Assembly (NCBI GenBank): GCA_963677245.1
Contig: OY781921.1
Location: forward strand, 1,426,001-1,490,000
DNA: 64,000 nucleotides
DNA from: Saccharicrinis sp963677245
Lineage (GTDB): Bacteria > Bacteroidota > Bacteroidia > Bacteroidales > Marinilabiliaceae
Direction: 5' to 3'
A program made the translations under genes and the position numbers. The notes beneath the pieces are model-generated. The model was not told the DNA's origin. It saw only the letters and a program-made list of their open reading frames with translations, and did no database searches. How positions within the stretch are numbered: the first letter of the stretch is position 1; each line of letters opens with the position of its first letter. Shown piece after piece: positions 54,636-64,000 of this stretch.

Positions 54636-55119
54636 CACTATCAGTTATAAATCTTTTTTAACCTAAATAACAGTAAGGATAGGCATTTAACTTTTGTCTA
54701 TCCTTTCTTTTTATATATACTATGCACGAGCTGTATCTTTTTAACTTCAACGTTTAACCCGGATTATGAAATTAAAGATTCGTAATGAGTATTGAAAATG
54801 CAATAAAACAAGAGATTACTGAAACGAAGCATAGCACCGCTATGGCGAGTTGAAGGAAGTTAATGAAATGACTTGTTTTGAAGCAGTTTCAATATGTAAT
54901 AGACTTTTTAATGCATATTCCGGGCTTAAACACATTTCTGGCATTTAATCATAATAATTCTACGAAAACCCCACTCACCTAAAACACTAACAAACATGTA
55001 CTAACAAGACTAAAAGCAAATTTCATATTCTGCAATTTCATAGTATAAATTCGTCAATTTCTTTATCATCCAATTATATCTATATTATTATAGTTATTTT
55101 TGAGAGTTATATATCTAAA
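54636..55119. other. 484-base intergenic region before the hybrid regulator
   Basis: Holds the GH43 terminator (54675-54713), then unassigned sequence. At 54820-54850 there is a short G+C-rich hairpin, CATAGC/GCTATG around ACC. A 22-codon frame beginning at 54785 (MSIENAIKQEITETKHSTAM) crosses it; it may be a remnant but no family is recognised. A TATTTTTG -7-like box at 55095-55102 lies 17 bases before the regulator ATG. Confidence 0.5.
54675..54713 (+). terminator. Rho-independent terminator of the GH43 gene
   Basis: AAGGATAG (54675-54682) pairs with CTATCCTT (54698-54705), then TCTTTTT. Confidence 0.75.
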
Positions 55120-58100
55120 TTGTCTATGAAAATTAATAAGTATTTGTTTTTGCTTTTACTGATAAATATGGTAAATCCGTTTTCAGTTAAAGCATTCAAC
55201 ATTAAAAAGCTGGGACTGGAAAGTGGGTTATCAAACAACAATGTTATTAGTATCACTCAAGATAACGATGGCTTTATATGGATTGCAACTAAAGATGGTT
55301 TAAACAGGTTTGACAGTAACACATTTGAAGTATTTAAAAACTCTGAATCAGGGTCAAATTCGATATCGAGCAATGTTTTAAATTGTGTTTATGCCGATAA
55401 ACACGATGATATTGTTTGGATTGCTACCGAAAAGAATGGAGTTGATGCCTACAACTACAAAACGAAAATATTTACACACTACGAGCACGATCATAATAAC
55501 AGGAGCAGTCTAATTGCAAATGGTGTTACAGATATTAATTCTGATAGCTCCGGTAATTTATGGTTTGCCACTTACTTAAGCGGCATTGACTATTATGATA
55601 AAAAAACAGGGCAATTTACTCATTACAACCAATCGAATGTACAAGGATTAGGATCTGATTACAATTGGTGCATTTTACCAGATAACGATGGTAAATTATA
55701 TGTTGGCCATGTAAATACAGGATTAAGTATAATTGATTTAGAAAGCAAAACAGCTATAAACCTTCACTGGGAACCAAACAATCCTAATTGCATTCCTAAT
55801 AATACAGTAACCAGTTTATTTAAAGACTCAAAAGGGAACATTTGGGTAGGTTCAAGAGGAGGACTCTCCTTATTTAATCCAGAAACTAATTCATTTACAA
55901 ACTTTAGTCACGAAGCACACAATCCAAACTCATTATCTAGTAACAATGTAGAAAGCATTATCGAAACACAGAAATCGGAGCTTTGGTTTGGAACAGAAGG
56001 TGGAGGTATAAATATCCTGAATCTGGATGATTTATCTTCAAATATTTCACAAGCAACAATAAAATTCAAACATTTATATGCCGGTGATTTACCTTCCAAT
56101 ATTTCATCCAGCTCTGTACAAACACTGCTACAGGATAATTTTGGAAACATCTGGTTGGGAGGTTATATCGGAGGTGTTAATTTTATATCTAACCAAGAAT
56201 CTTTTTTTAATAAAATAGATTACCTCCCTCTTACTTCAAATAAAAATACACTTTTAGACAAGGTTGTACCTGATATTAGTTGTGACGATAATAACAATAT
56301 TTGGGTGGCAAATAGTGCTGGAGGAATTTCTCAATATAACAAAGTAACCAAAATAAAAGATTACAATTTTATTTTAGGTGAAAGATATAATGCTACGGCG
56401 ATTTTTTATACCGATAGAAATAATATATGGGTGGGCACACAGGATGGCAAAATCTTTCGCTTTAATCCCCTTACCGAAAAATTTACACGTCTTACTTTAA
56501 TAGATGAAATTTTAGGGATTGCCATATATAAACTATTTAAGGATTCTAATAATCACCTTTGGGTTTGTACTGATGTTGGCTTGTTTGCTATTGACTTAAA
56601 CACTATGAAATATGCACACTACAACACTACTAATTCAGCATTAACTGATGATAACATTAGGTGTATTACAGAAAGCAAGAATGGCCAACTTTGGGTAGGC
56701 AGTTTAGGAGGAGGTCTTTTTGTTTTCGATCGTAATTTTAACTTGCTGTATAATTACGGCAAATACTATGATCTTTACAGTGTTAATCAAATTTATGTAG
56801 ATAAGCGAAATCGAATTTGGGTTGGTTCTCAAAATGATTTGTTTATGTTTCAAGGCAAGCAAGATTCCGTACTTAGAATTGGTAAAGATTACGGATTAGC
56901 TGAAAATACCATTTTAGCTATTACGGAAGGCCATAGTCCGAACGAAATATGGGTTAGTACCATTAACGGGATAAGCTTTATCAACCTGAACACTAAACAC
57001 GTTAGCAACTACAGCATTTATGATAATATCTCAAAAGGACATTACATGAATGGTTCTGTTGTAAAAACAGATGATGGCACTATATATTTTGGGTCTCAGG
57101 ATGGAATCACCTACTTCAATGAGCAACCTGCTCAAATAAGTCTTACAGTACCCAAGGTAACTATAACTCAGTTTTCAGTTTCAAATACAGAAAATGAAAA
57201 TCTGAGTGAATTTGTACATATTCCTTTTGATGCCATTATGGATCTTAAGTATGTTAACAATTCATTTCAAATTAATTTTAATACTTTAAATTATGCACTG
57301 GCCGATAAGGTTGAATTTATGTTTCAAATGTCGGAGCTTGATCAAAACTGGTATTTCTTAGGAAAAGAAAAACAAGTCACCTTTAGGAACCTAAAACCCG
57401 ACAATTATACTTTTAAATTAAAAGCACGTATCCACAATAAGGATTGGTCCAATGAAGTAACCTCTATGTACATCAATATCCTTCCTCCTATTTGGTTAAG
57501 ATGGTGGGCTAAGGTTATTTATATCGTTCTTTTGTTTTGTATGGGCTATTACATACTCATCTTTTACAAGAAGAAATTACAAATTGAGAACCAGCTTATT
57601 TTTGAAAAGAAATCGCACCAGCAAGAGTTACAACTTAATGAAGATAAGATTAAGTTTTTCACCAATATTACCCATGAACTAAGATCCCCAATGACATTGA
57701 TTCTTGGTCCTTTGGAAGACTTAATAATAGACAAAAGCCTATCTCCGGAACATGTAAAAAAAATAAACAACATACACCGTGTAGCCAACCGTTTACTCCA
57801 GTTAATAAACCAAATTCTGGAGTTTAGAAAGTCGGAAACACAGAGTAGGAAGCTGACAGTTTTAAAGGAGGATTTTGCGAAATTCTTTTACGAAACAGGA
57901 GTTAAATACAAAGAACTAAACAGCAATAAAAACATAGATTTTGAAGTTTCCATTCCCGAAAAAGAAGTGGAAATGTATTACGACCCTGAGGTTGTGAGTA
58001 TTATTTTGGATAACCTTATTTCTAACGCCATTAAATATACACCAAAGGGAAAAATCAATCTTACCTTAAGTCAAACTAACGATCAGAACTTACCATATGC

Positions 58101-59175
58101 AGAAATAACAATTGAGGATACAGGTTTTGGAATTGCAAAAGAAGACCTGCCATATATTTTCGATCGTTACTTTCAAGCAAAAAACACATCTTATCAAGTA
58201 TCCGGAACCGGTATTGGATTAGATTTGGTTAAAAAGATGATTGATTTACACGAAGCCGAAATAGAAGTAAGCAGCGAACTTGGTGAAGGAACTTGTTTTA
58301 CTTTGAAGTTTTTAATCAACAACTCATATCCGGAAGCTAAACATTTTGAAATAGAAGATATACCAGAAGAAACAGCTGACGACGATAAAAACGTAATATT
58401 AATTGTTGAAGATAACGCTGATATTGCCGAATATATTGAAGAATGCCTTTCGGAAGATTACAACATCATACATGCAGAAAACGGTAAGGTAGGTTTTGAA
58501 AAATCCTGCGAAGCTGTTCCTGATATCATTGTTAGTGATGTAATGATGCCGGTAATGGATGGAATTGAAATGTGTAAAGAACTTAAAAAAGATGTTCGTA
58601 CTTGTCACATTCCGGTTGTACTTTTAACGGCAAAAGATTCCTTAAAAGATAAAAGTGAGGGATACGAAGCTGGCGCAGATTCCTATCTTACAAAACCTTT
58701 TAGTGGCACTTTATTACGCAGCAGAATTAAGAATATTTTTGAAACCAGAAGGAAATTATCAGAAAATAATGTTTCTAAAATAAGTACAACAAAACAACCT
58801 GAATTACCTTCTGAATCAAAAGCCACCAACGAGCTAGATCAGGATTTCTTTGATAAACTTAATTCGGTTATCTATGAAAAGCTGGAAGATGAACAAATAA
58901 GTATTGCTGAAATCGCTTCATTGATGCACATGAGCCACTCCACACTATACAGAAAGGTAAAAGCACTCACTAACATTACTGTTAATGAATACATCAGGAA
59001 AATAAAAATGAATGAAGCAGTCAAACTCCTTGAAACCACTCAATTTAACATTAGCGAAATAATGTACAAAGTTGGTATTAATAGCAGTGGCTATTTCAGA
59101 CAGTGTTTTAAAAAGGAATTTGGTATGAATCCGAGTGAATATTTACAGCAGGTAAAAAATAAAAGCTCAGAATAA
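55120..59175 (+). CDS. Hybrid two-component system regulator (Reg_prop-Y_Y_Y-HisKA-HATPase-receiver-AraC)
   Basis: 1351 residues; single-protein sensor and transcription factor. Signal/anchor at 1-25; two seven-bladed propellers of Reg_prop repeats (about 30-690; repeats of N-x-I-W-(I/V)-(A/G)-T/S), Y_Y_Y domain (about 710-790), membrane segment (790-815), HisKA with His852 in NITHELRSPM, HATPase (NLISNAIKYTPKG, TGIGLDLVKKM), receiver with Asp1140 in IIVSDVMMPVMDG, and AraC helix-turn-helix region at the end (about 1262-1351; SIAEIASLMHMSHSTLYRKV, SSGYFRQCFKKEFG). Such regulators sense oligosaccharides in the periplasm and switch on nearby polysaccharide genes, so GH43 and the LamG proteins are likely targets. 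A second Met at 55126 is an alternative start. Confidence 0.95.
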   Translation: MSMKINKYLFLLLLINMVNPFSVKAFNIKKLGLESGLSNNNVISITQDNDGFIWIATKDGLNRFDSNTFEVFKNSESGSNSISSNVLNCVYADKHDDIVWIATEKNGVDAYNYKTKIFTHYEHDHNNRSSLIANGVTDINSDSSGNLWFATYLSGIDYYDKKTGQFTHYNQSNVQGLGSDYNWCILPDNDGKLYVGHVNTGLSIIDLESKTAINLHWEPNNPNCIPNNTVTSLFKDSKGNIWVGSRGGLSLFNPETNSFTNFSHEAHNPNSLSSNNVESIIETQKSELWFGTEGGGINILNLDDLSSNISQATIKFKHLYAGDLPSNISSSSVQTLLQDNFGNIWLGGYIGGVNFISNQESFFNKIDYLPLTSNKNTLLDKVVPDISCDDNNNIWVANSAGGISQYNKVTKIKDYNFILGERYNATAIFYTDRNNIWVGTQDGKIFRFNPLTEKFTRLTLIDEILGIAIYKLFKDSNNHLWVCTDVGLFAIDLNTMKYAHYNTTNSALTDDNIRCITESKNGQLWVGSLGGGLFVFDRNFNLLYNYGKYYDLYSVNQIYVDKRNRIWVGSQNDLFMFQGKQDSVLRIGKDYGLAENTILAITEGHSPNEIWVSTINGISFINLNTKHVSNYSIYDNISKGHYMNGSVVKTDDGTIYFGSQDGITYFNEQPAQISLTVPKVTITQFSVSNTENENLSEFVHIPFDAIMDLKYVNNSFQINFNTLNYALADKVEFMFQMSELDQNWYFLGKEKQVTFRNLKPDNYTFKLKARIHNKDWSNEVTSMYINILPPIWLRWWAKVIYIVLLFCMGYYILIFYKKKLQIENQLIFEKKSHQQELQLNEDKIKFFTNITHELRSPMTLILGPLEDLIIDKSLSPEHVKKINNIHRVANRLLQLINQILEFRKSETQSRKLTVLKEDFAKFFYETGVKYKELNSNKNIDFEVSIPEKEVEMYYDPEVVSIILDNLISNAIKYTPKGKINLTLSQTNDQNLPYAEITIEDTGFGIAKEDLPYIFDRYFQAKNTSYQVSGTGIGLDLVKKMIDLHEAEIEVSSELGEGTCFTLKFLINNSYPEAKHFEIEDIPEETADDDKNVILIVEDNADIAEYIEECLSEDYNIIHAENGKVGFEKSCEAVPDIIVSDVMMPVMDGIEMCKELKKDVRTCHIPVVLLTAKDSLKDKSEGYEAGADSYLTKPFSGTLLRSRIKNIFETRRKLSENNVSKISTTKQPELPSESKATNELDQDFFDKLNSVIYEKLEDEQISIAEIASLMHMSHSTLYRKVKALTNITVNEYIRKIKMNEAVKLLETTQFNISEIMYKVGINSSGYFRQCFKKEFGMNPSEYLQQVKNKSSE

Positions 59176-59200
59176 GCTTCTTATTCATAAATAAACATTT

Positions 59201-59231
59201 AAAGACTGGCTATTTACGTCAGTCTTTTTTT
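59201..59231 (+). terminator. Rho-independent terminator of the hybrid regulator gene
   Basis: AAAGACTG (59201-59208) pairs with CAGTCTTT (59220-59227), extended by G-C/G-T pairs; followed by nine T. Confidence 0.85.
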
Positions 59232-59431
59232 TTCATTTGATATGCAAGCTATGGCCTTATAGTAAAATACCCATTCGATACTCTTTAAGATCAATAACCA
59301 AAACCTGAATTACAGTATTTATACCTATCAAACATCACTATATAAAAGACATGCGTCTTATTTAGTAAATAATATTCTAATAATAACAAAACATACTATC
59401 GCGTATGTAAAGTAATATAGAATGGGTTAAT

Positions 59432-59454
59432 AAAAAAGGGGCCATATAGGCCCC
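59432..59454 (-). terminator. Terminator of the LamG/RICIN-like T9SS gene
   Basis: On the minus strand GGGGCC / GGCCCC hairpin (59438-59454) around a TATAT loop, followed by a run of T (complement of 59432-59437). Confidence 0.85.
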
Positions 59455-59480
59455 TCAATTACTCATAAATAATATGTTAC

Positions 59481-62400
59481 TTATTTTTTAATAACTTTAA
59501 ATAGTTTAGTAACACCATCAGTATTTACCTTAACGATATACATTCCGGCTTGATCTAAGCTGAAAGTTTCAATTGATGAGTTAGTTTCAAATTGCTTAAC
59601 CACTCTACCAGTAAGCGCATAAACAGTTACAACTGTTGATGCTCCCTCTGAAGCTACAGTAAAATCAGCATCAGTAACTGTTGGATAAACTTTTACTGCT
59701 AAGTCATTCACTTCACCTACAGCTGTTACAACATCATAGTTGATTGTATACGTATTTGTATTTCCATCAACTGCAGTAACAAGAATAGTAGTTTGACCTG
59801 GTATTGTTGTCGCAGTTGCAGTAGTTACTGCCGTAGCTCCTTCTGCCTTAGTAGTTGCAATTACTTCAGCTGGCAATTCATCTACTTCAACGTTATACTC
59901 TAATACAGCTCCATTAAATCCTTCGATAGTTACACCATCTAATGTTAAATTACTTAAAGTTGCATCGGCATCGCTTCCTTCGTAAGGCCATGCATTATTA
60001 TGCGCTTTTACAGTTTCCAAATCCATAACACCGGTATAGATATTATACTCCAATACAGACCCTAACCAAGTATTATCCGAATTATAACCACTTTTTAATA
60101 TGTAAGCTAATTCATTTGATAAAGTAGCAATACAATTATCTCCTGAAAAATATGCCGTATCCATTACAAAGCCATCCACATAAAATACTAAAGAATCATT
60201 AGTAATGGTAGTAACAAGGTGGTGATATCCGTTATCATCAGTCAAGTTGATACCCGCATCTACACCTTGCTCAAAATTCCATGCAGATCCCTCGCTTACA
60301 GATACAACAGAGTTACACTTCATTGAGGTCATGGTATAATCCTCTCCTTCTCCATATTCATTTGTTCTACCAAAGTAATAAACCATAGTATTTACACTCT
60401 CATTACTTGTAGCATCATCATCTGATATATACATTTCAAAAGTTACAGAAGGATATGTATTAATTGCTATTTGTTCAGCAGGCAATTCTATGTAATCACC
60501 AACCTCGGCACCAGTATAAATACCATCGGTAATTGAACCTCCCATTACAGTACCATCAGCACCTCCTTCAATATCTTTGGCAGTACCATCACTAAATGTA
60601 TAGGAGTGCTTTAATGCAAGTTCAGTATCTTCCATATAGTGAATTGTTACTGTTGTTGAGTATTCAGGCTCTGGAGCAGTAACAGTTATTTCAAACGAGC
60701 CACTTCCGTTAGACACATCAATAGCACCATCTCCAGTAACTGTTGCAGCCTCGTCTGTTGCTGTAGCACCAATATTTAAAGTTGTAAGTCCTCCAACAGG
60801 CAATACCACATAGTAGTCCGTAACACCCTTAGCTACATCTGGAGAAATAGAAACACCTTCATTAACAACAATTGTATCTAATGACGTATCATATGGGTCA
60901 ATTAAATCATAAAGATCTTTTAAATCCCATATATTACCTACGGTTTCCCAATCATAAGGCTTATCATTAAATACACCATTTCCTAATCCAAGTTCATGAG
61001 GAGCAACATATTTACCCTCATTACCTTCTCTTGCAACAGTAGCAATTCTAAAACTTCCTGTGTCATCAGCTTCTAATCTCCAAAGGAAGCTATCTGCTAC
61101 TGCCGTTAACTCATCAACAAATACCATGTCCCAAACCGGATCAATAGTACTTGTTAAGTATCTATTATTTTGGTTTTTTAAATAATATGCACCTCCTATT
61201 TCACTAAATTCAAAAGTAAAGTATTGCGTAGGCATATTTAATTCAGGCTCCTGTAACTTTAAGTATCCATCCAATTCTCCTAAAACATAGCCTTGTAATT
61301 TATGCTGAATAAAGTATTCCTTACCTGCTTCAACATACGCTTCTCTAATATTAATAGTATAATCTTTCGTTGCAGATTTGTCTTCAGAAGTAACCGTTAA
61401 TGTTGTTGATGCTATTCCATCTGCTAAGCTAACTAATCCTCCACCTGCAACAGTAGCTGCAGGCCAAATTGCTGTTCCATTTACTTCAACTGATTCAGTA
61501 CCTACAGGAACAACTAATTCATATTCAGAAATAGTAACATCAATATCAGCTGTATAGTTACCAATAGAAGCTTCGAGAGAAGCTAACTCAACCGATTTCG
61601 CACCTTCACCATAACCTATATATACTTCATAAGTAATTTGTGTTTCACCATCTAAAGCAGTAATTACAATTTCTAAATCTGTACCTTCATCTTCCTCTGT
61701 CCATGTAATTGGATTTGCAATATCAATTTCTTCATTAGAGTTAATATCTCTAACTACAACAGACACAACTCTATCTGCAGATGTTTCATAATTAAGATTA
61801 AGGGAAGTTGTACCATAAGGTACAGTAATATCATATACCAGTTCGACTGGAGAAAATTCAGGACTTAACTCACCTATATCTGAACTTAAGGCACTTAGAG
61901 TAGCATCATCCGACAACCCTCCAAAGAAATCGCTAGCTCTTGCAGTTACTCCTGCTTGATCCATCGCTCCATCATAAATATTAAATTCATAAATAGATCC
62001 ATTATAATTAGGGTCATCCCATCCATCAGGACCTTTAAAAAGGTTAGCTACATCAGTACCTAGCGTTGCAATTAAGTTAGCTCCTTCTACATCCGTTGCC
62101 ATATTAGCAACCACTATACCATCTAAATAATACGTAGCCTGGTTAGCTGTTAAAACACCTACAATATGGTGATCTAATCCATCATCCAACTCATTACCCT
62201 CACTATACGACCAAACGCCAGCTGCCGGGTCATTACTTCCTGCTTGCCATTTTGATTCATTATTAGGTTCTCTGGTTGGTTGCATCCAGAAACAATTCTC
62301 ACCTGCTGTTGTAGCTCCGAAATATGCTAACATAGTATAAAGGTCAACATTTTCTTCATTACCTGCTAAAATTTTCAATTCCATTGTTACAGCAGAATAG

Positions 62401-62678
62401 GTACTTAATGCTAATCCTGTTCCATCAAAAGTAATGTATCCATCAGTATTTGCTTCTGCTCCAGAAACAGTAGCCATACCATCAGCTATGGAAATCATAC
62501 TTCCGTTAAGTGTTCCATTAACCGTTCCTTGTTGGTCATATACGGTTGTTTCATCATAGGTTCCTTCTTCAAAAGTATAAGAGTGCATAAGCGTTTGCCC
62601 CTTAGCATTTGAAAAACCTAAAATCCCCAATAAGAAAATACTTATCAGAGACTTAAAAAGTAAATTTCTAGTCTTCAT
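59481..62678 (-). CDS. Secreted LamG-domain protein with cadherin-like and T9SS type-A domains
   Basis: 1065 residues. Signal peptide (SISIFLL-type core, cleaved near SNAKGQ). First LamG/concanavalin-like domain at about 30-255, cadherin-like beta-sandwich (about 258-355, DATLSALSSD ... TYEVYIGYGEG), a second beta-sandwich (about 360-450), a RICIN-like beta-trefoil part (about 450-590; YFIQHKLQGYVLGELDG, YYLKNQNNRYL), a short cadherin-like domain (600-690), a second LamG domain (about 695-900), another cadherin-like domain, and the type-A sorting tail (VKVYPTVTDADFTV ... GMYIVKVNTDG). Likely a surface glycan-binding protein. Its last ~310 residues are almost the same as the truncated paralogue at 63041. 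Confidence 0.88.
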   Translation of the reverse strand: MKTRNLLFKSLISIFLLGILGFSNAKGQTLMHSYTFEEGTYDETTVYDQQGTVNGTLNGSMISIADGMATVSGAEANTDGYITFDGTGLALSTYSAVTMELKILAGNEENVDLYTMLAYFGATTAGENCFWMQPTREPNNESKWQAGSNDPAAGVWSYSEGNELDDGLDHHIVGVLTANQATYYLDGIVVANMATDVEGANLIATLGTDVANLFKGPDGWDDPNYNGSIYEFNIYDGAMDQAGVTARASDFFGGLSDDATLSALSSDIGELSPEFSPVELVYDITVPYGTTSLNLNYETSADRVVSVVVRDINSNEEIDIANPITWTEEDEGTDLEIVITALDGETQITYEVYIGYGEGAKSVELASLEASIGNYTADIDVTISEYELVVPVGTESVEVNGTAIWPAATVAGGGLVSLADGIASTTLTVTSEDKSATKDYTINIREAYVEAGKEYFIQHKLQGYVLGELDGYLKLQEPELNMPTQYFTFEFSEIGGAYYLKNQNNRYLTSTIDPVWDMVFVDELTAVADSFLWRLEADDTGSFRIATVAREGNEGKYVAPHELGLGNGVFNDKPYDWETVGNIWDLKDLYDLIDPYDTSLDTIVVNEGVSISPDVAKGVTDYYVVLPVGGLTTLNIGATATDEAATVTGDGAIDVSNGSGSFEITVTAPEPEYSTTVTIHYMEDTELALKHSYTFSDGTAKDIEGGADGTVMGGSITDGIYTGAEVGDYIELPAEQIAINTYPSVTFEMYISDDDATSNESVNTMVYYFGRTNEYGEGEDYTMTSMKCNSVVSVSEGSAWNFEQGVDAGINLTDDNGYHHLVTTITNDSLVFYVDGFVMDTAYFSGDNCIATLSNELAYILKSGYNSDNTWLGSVLEYNIYTGVMDLETVKAHNNAWPYEGSDADATLSNLTLDGVTIEGFNGAVLEYNVEVDELPAEVIATTKAEGATAVTTATATTIPGQTTILVTAVDGNTNTYTINYDVVTAVGEVNDLAVKVYPTVTDADFTVASEGASTVVTVYALTGRVVKQFETNSSIETFSLDQAGMYIVKVNTDGVTKLFKVIKK

Positions 62679-63040
62679 ATAATTTAAATGTTAATTAAAA
62701 TTTGAAAACGTTAAAATACTTTCATAATAAACATAACAGCGGTCATATTCTCTTCATTAAACTTCGGATATTCGTCTTAAAAATTGGATCATTCTATTAT
62801 AGTTTATATTTAATGCCATATTTCTACATTTATACCACCACTTTTTCTTCATATTATATCTTTTTTTCGTCACAAAACCGACAGACAAGACGCTATGAAG
62901 CTATGTATATGCTACATACAAGTTAAAGCAGATTTTCTTACACCATTTAACTCTACATTTTAATAATTAAAGAAATATTTACATTTTTTACATAAAAAAA
63001 GGGGCCTAATGGCCCCTTAATTTTTGAAACTTTATAAGAG
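62679..63040. other. 362-base intergenic region between LamG paralogues
   Basis: Should hold the promoter of the 59481 gene on the minus strand; a precise -7/-33 pair was not assigned. At its other end lies the terminator of the next LamG gene (62994-63016). A 74-codon plus-strand frame (62702-62926) is not considered real. Confidence 0.5.
62994..63016 (-). terminator. Terminator of the partial LamG paralogue gene
   Basis: GGGGCC (63001-63006) and GGCCCC (63011-63016) with a 4-base loop; on the minus strand followed by seven T (complement of 62994-63000). Same stem as at 59438-59454. Confidence 0.85.
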
Positions 63041-64000
63041 TTATTTCTTGATTACTTTAAATAATTTAGTAACACCATCTGAATTAACTTTAACAATATA
63101 CATTCCTTCCTGATCTACTTCAAATGTTTCTGTACTTGAGTTAGTCATAAACTGATCAATCACTCTTCCTGTTAAACTATAAACGGTTACTACAGTAGAA
63201 GCACCTTCTGATTCAACGGTAAATGAACCGTTAGAAACTGTTGGATAAACCTTAATACCTAAATCTTTAACTTCTCCAATTGCTGTAGCTACTTCGTAGT
63301 TAATAGTATAAGTATTTGTATTACCGCCAACAGCTGTTACAAGAATAGTTGTTTGACCAGGGATTGTGGTAGCTGTTGCTGTTATTTCTGCTGAAGCTCC
63401 TTCTGCTTTAGCTGTTGGAATAACTTCTATTGGTAGTGTTTCAACCTGAATTGTATAATCTAAAACAGCTCCATTAAATCCTTCTATAGTTACTCCATCT
63501 AATGTTAAATCACTTAAAGTAGCATCTGCATCACTACCTTCATATGGCCAATCTAAAGCTCCAAGAGCTATCTCCTGTGGACTCATAACACCACTATAAA
63601 TATTATACTCTAATACGGATCCTAGCCATGTATTATCACCAGTATATCCACCTTTCATCAGGTAAGCTAATTCATTAGATAAATTGGCAATACAATTATT
63701 TCCAGAAAAATAAGCAGTATCCATAACGTAACCATCCACATAGAATACTAAGGAATCATTTGATATAGTAGTTACCAAGTGGTGAGGATTTCCATCATCA
63801 TGTAAGTCAATACCAGTATTTACTCCTTGTTCGAACGACCATGGAGAACCGCCATCACTTACTGATAAAACAGAGCTACATTTCATTGAAGTATACATAT
63901 AATCTTCACCGTAGTTACTATCGTTTGTTCTACCGAAATAACTAACCATTGTATTTGCATTGGCATTCGTTGTAGCTTCATCATCTGCCATATAAATTTC
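63041..64000 (-). CDS. LamG-domain T9SS type-A protein, C-terminal part (cut by window edge)
   Basis: The frame is open to the right edge (GAAATTTAT reading E-I-Y just before the first Met), so only the last 320 codons are seen. They comprise most of a LamG domain (VSYFGRTND, LVTTISNDSLVFYVDGYV, TWLGSVLEYNIYSG), a cadherin-like domain (DATLSDLTLDGVTIEGF ... TYTINYEV) and the type-A sorting tail (IKVYPTVSNGSFTV ... GMYIVKVNSDG). Very similar to the C-terminus of the neighbouring protein, so a tandem duplicate. Confidence 0.9.
   Translation of the reverse strand, partial: EIYMADDEATTNANANTMVSYFGRTNDSNYGEDYMYTSMKCSSVLSVSDGGSPWSFEQGVNTGIDLHDDGNPHHLVTTISNDSLVFYVDGYVMDTAYFSGNNCIANLSNELAYLMKGGYTGDNTWLGSVLEYNIYSGVMSPQEIALGALDWPYEGSDADATLSDLTLDGVTIEGFNGAVLDYTIQVETLPIEVIPTAKAEGASAEITATATTIPGQTTILVTAVGGNTNTYTINYEVATAIGEVKDLGIKVYPTVSNGSFTVESEGASTVVTVYSLTGRVIDQFMTNSSTETFEVDQEGMYIVKVNSDGVTKLFKVIKK

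Larger units (their letters stand above)
59176..59480. other. 305-base spacer between convergent regulator and LamG genes
   Basis: Contains the regulator terminator on the plus strand and the LamG-gene terminator on the minus strand, with A+T-rich unassigned sequence between. No gene. Confidence 0.6.

Noticed and set aside
1..64000. CRISPR arrays, insertion sequences, prophage or integron
   Set aside because: No regularly spaced direct repeats, transposase, integrase or phage gene were seen; the pRiA4b-like gene at 38371 lacks transposon ends.

Overview
The window looks like chromosome of a Bacteroidota member, probably a marine or anaerobic relative of the Marinilabiliales/Bacteroidales. 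The signs are A+T-rich DNA, promoters of the TTTG / TAnnTTTG type (clearest before the GAPDH gene and the SRP RNA), almost no Shine-Dalgarno sequences, type IX secretion (T9SS) sorting tails on several large exported proteins, a PorP/SprF protein, and a hybrid two-component regulator fused to AraC next to a family 43 glycoside hydrolase. The exact genus is inference. No CRISPR array, insertion sequence, integrase or prophage was seen.

Layout. 1-2.7 kb: the start of dapA on the minus strand, an ACT-domain amino-acid regulator, a 43-residue lipoprotein and GAPDH. 2.8-12.6 kb: an AsmA-like protein, then a 2453-residue type-B T9SS cargo with its PorP/SprF partner. 13-18.4 kb: cell-envelope genes (polysaccharide deacetylase lipoprotein, Bax-like glucosaminidase, MacB/FtsX-type permease, PagL-like lipid A deacylase, GIN-domain lipoprotein). 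18.8-25 kb: aconitase, LarE, a five-repeat T9SS cargo, and a cold-shock protein with a long leader. 25-33 kb, minus strand: a reductive sulfur cluster, cysK - cysJ - cysI - DUF2061 - (HemC-like)-SUMT-HemD fusion - hemB-like. 33.5-38.2 kb: a small chemoreceptor, an Rrf2 regulator, an Omp85-type barrel overlapping a trans-sulfuration enzyme, and a cytochrome c lipoprotein. 38.4-42.1 kb: a pRiA4b-like protein, miaA, a methyltransferase, a glycosyltransferase and a DUF4199 protein. 42.3-42.9 kb: SRP RNA followed by four tRNAs (Thr, Tyr, Thr, Gly). 42.9-52.4 kb: a sensor kinase, a YciO/Sua5 protein, TrkH/TrkA, ComEC, an SRPBCC protein and an MDP-1 phosphatase. 52.5-64 kb: a carbohydrate-utilisation region with a GH43-RICIN-BACON cargo, its hybrid regulator, and two tandem LamG/T9SS paralogues, the second cut by the window end.

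How the genes work together. CysJ and CysI reduce sulfite to sulfide with siroheme as cofactor. The SUMT-HemD fusion makes the siroheme precursor, and CysK puts sulfide into cysteine. The nearby trans-sulfuration enzyme and Rrf2 regulator fit the same theme. The most unusual observation is that the two early tetrapyrrole enzymes here look catalytically crippled. The HemB-like protein has Gln where the second Schiff-base lysine should be. The N-terminus of the SUMT-HemD fusion looks like a HemC domain-1 remnant with its catalytic Asp replaced. They may be scaffolding or regulatory subunits for siroheme synthesis rather than enzymes; this is inference.
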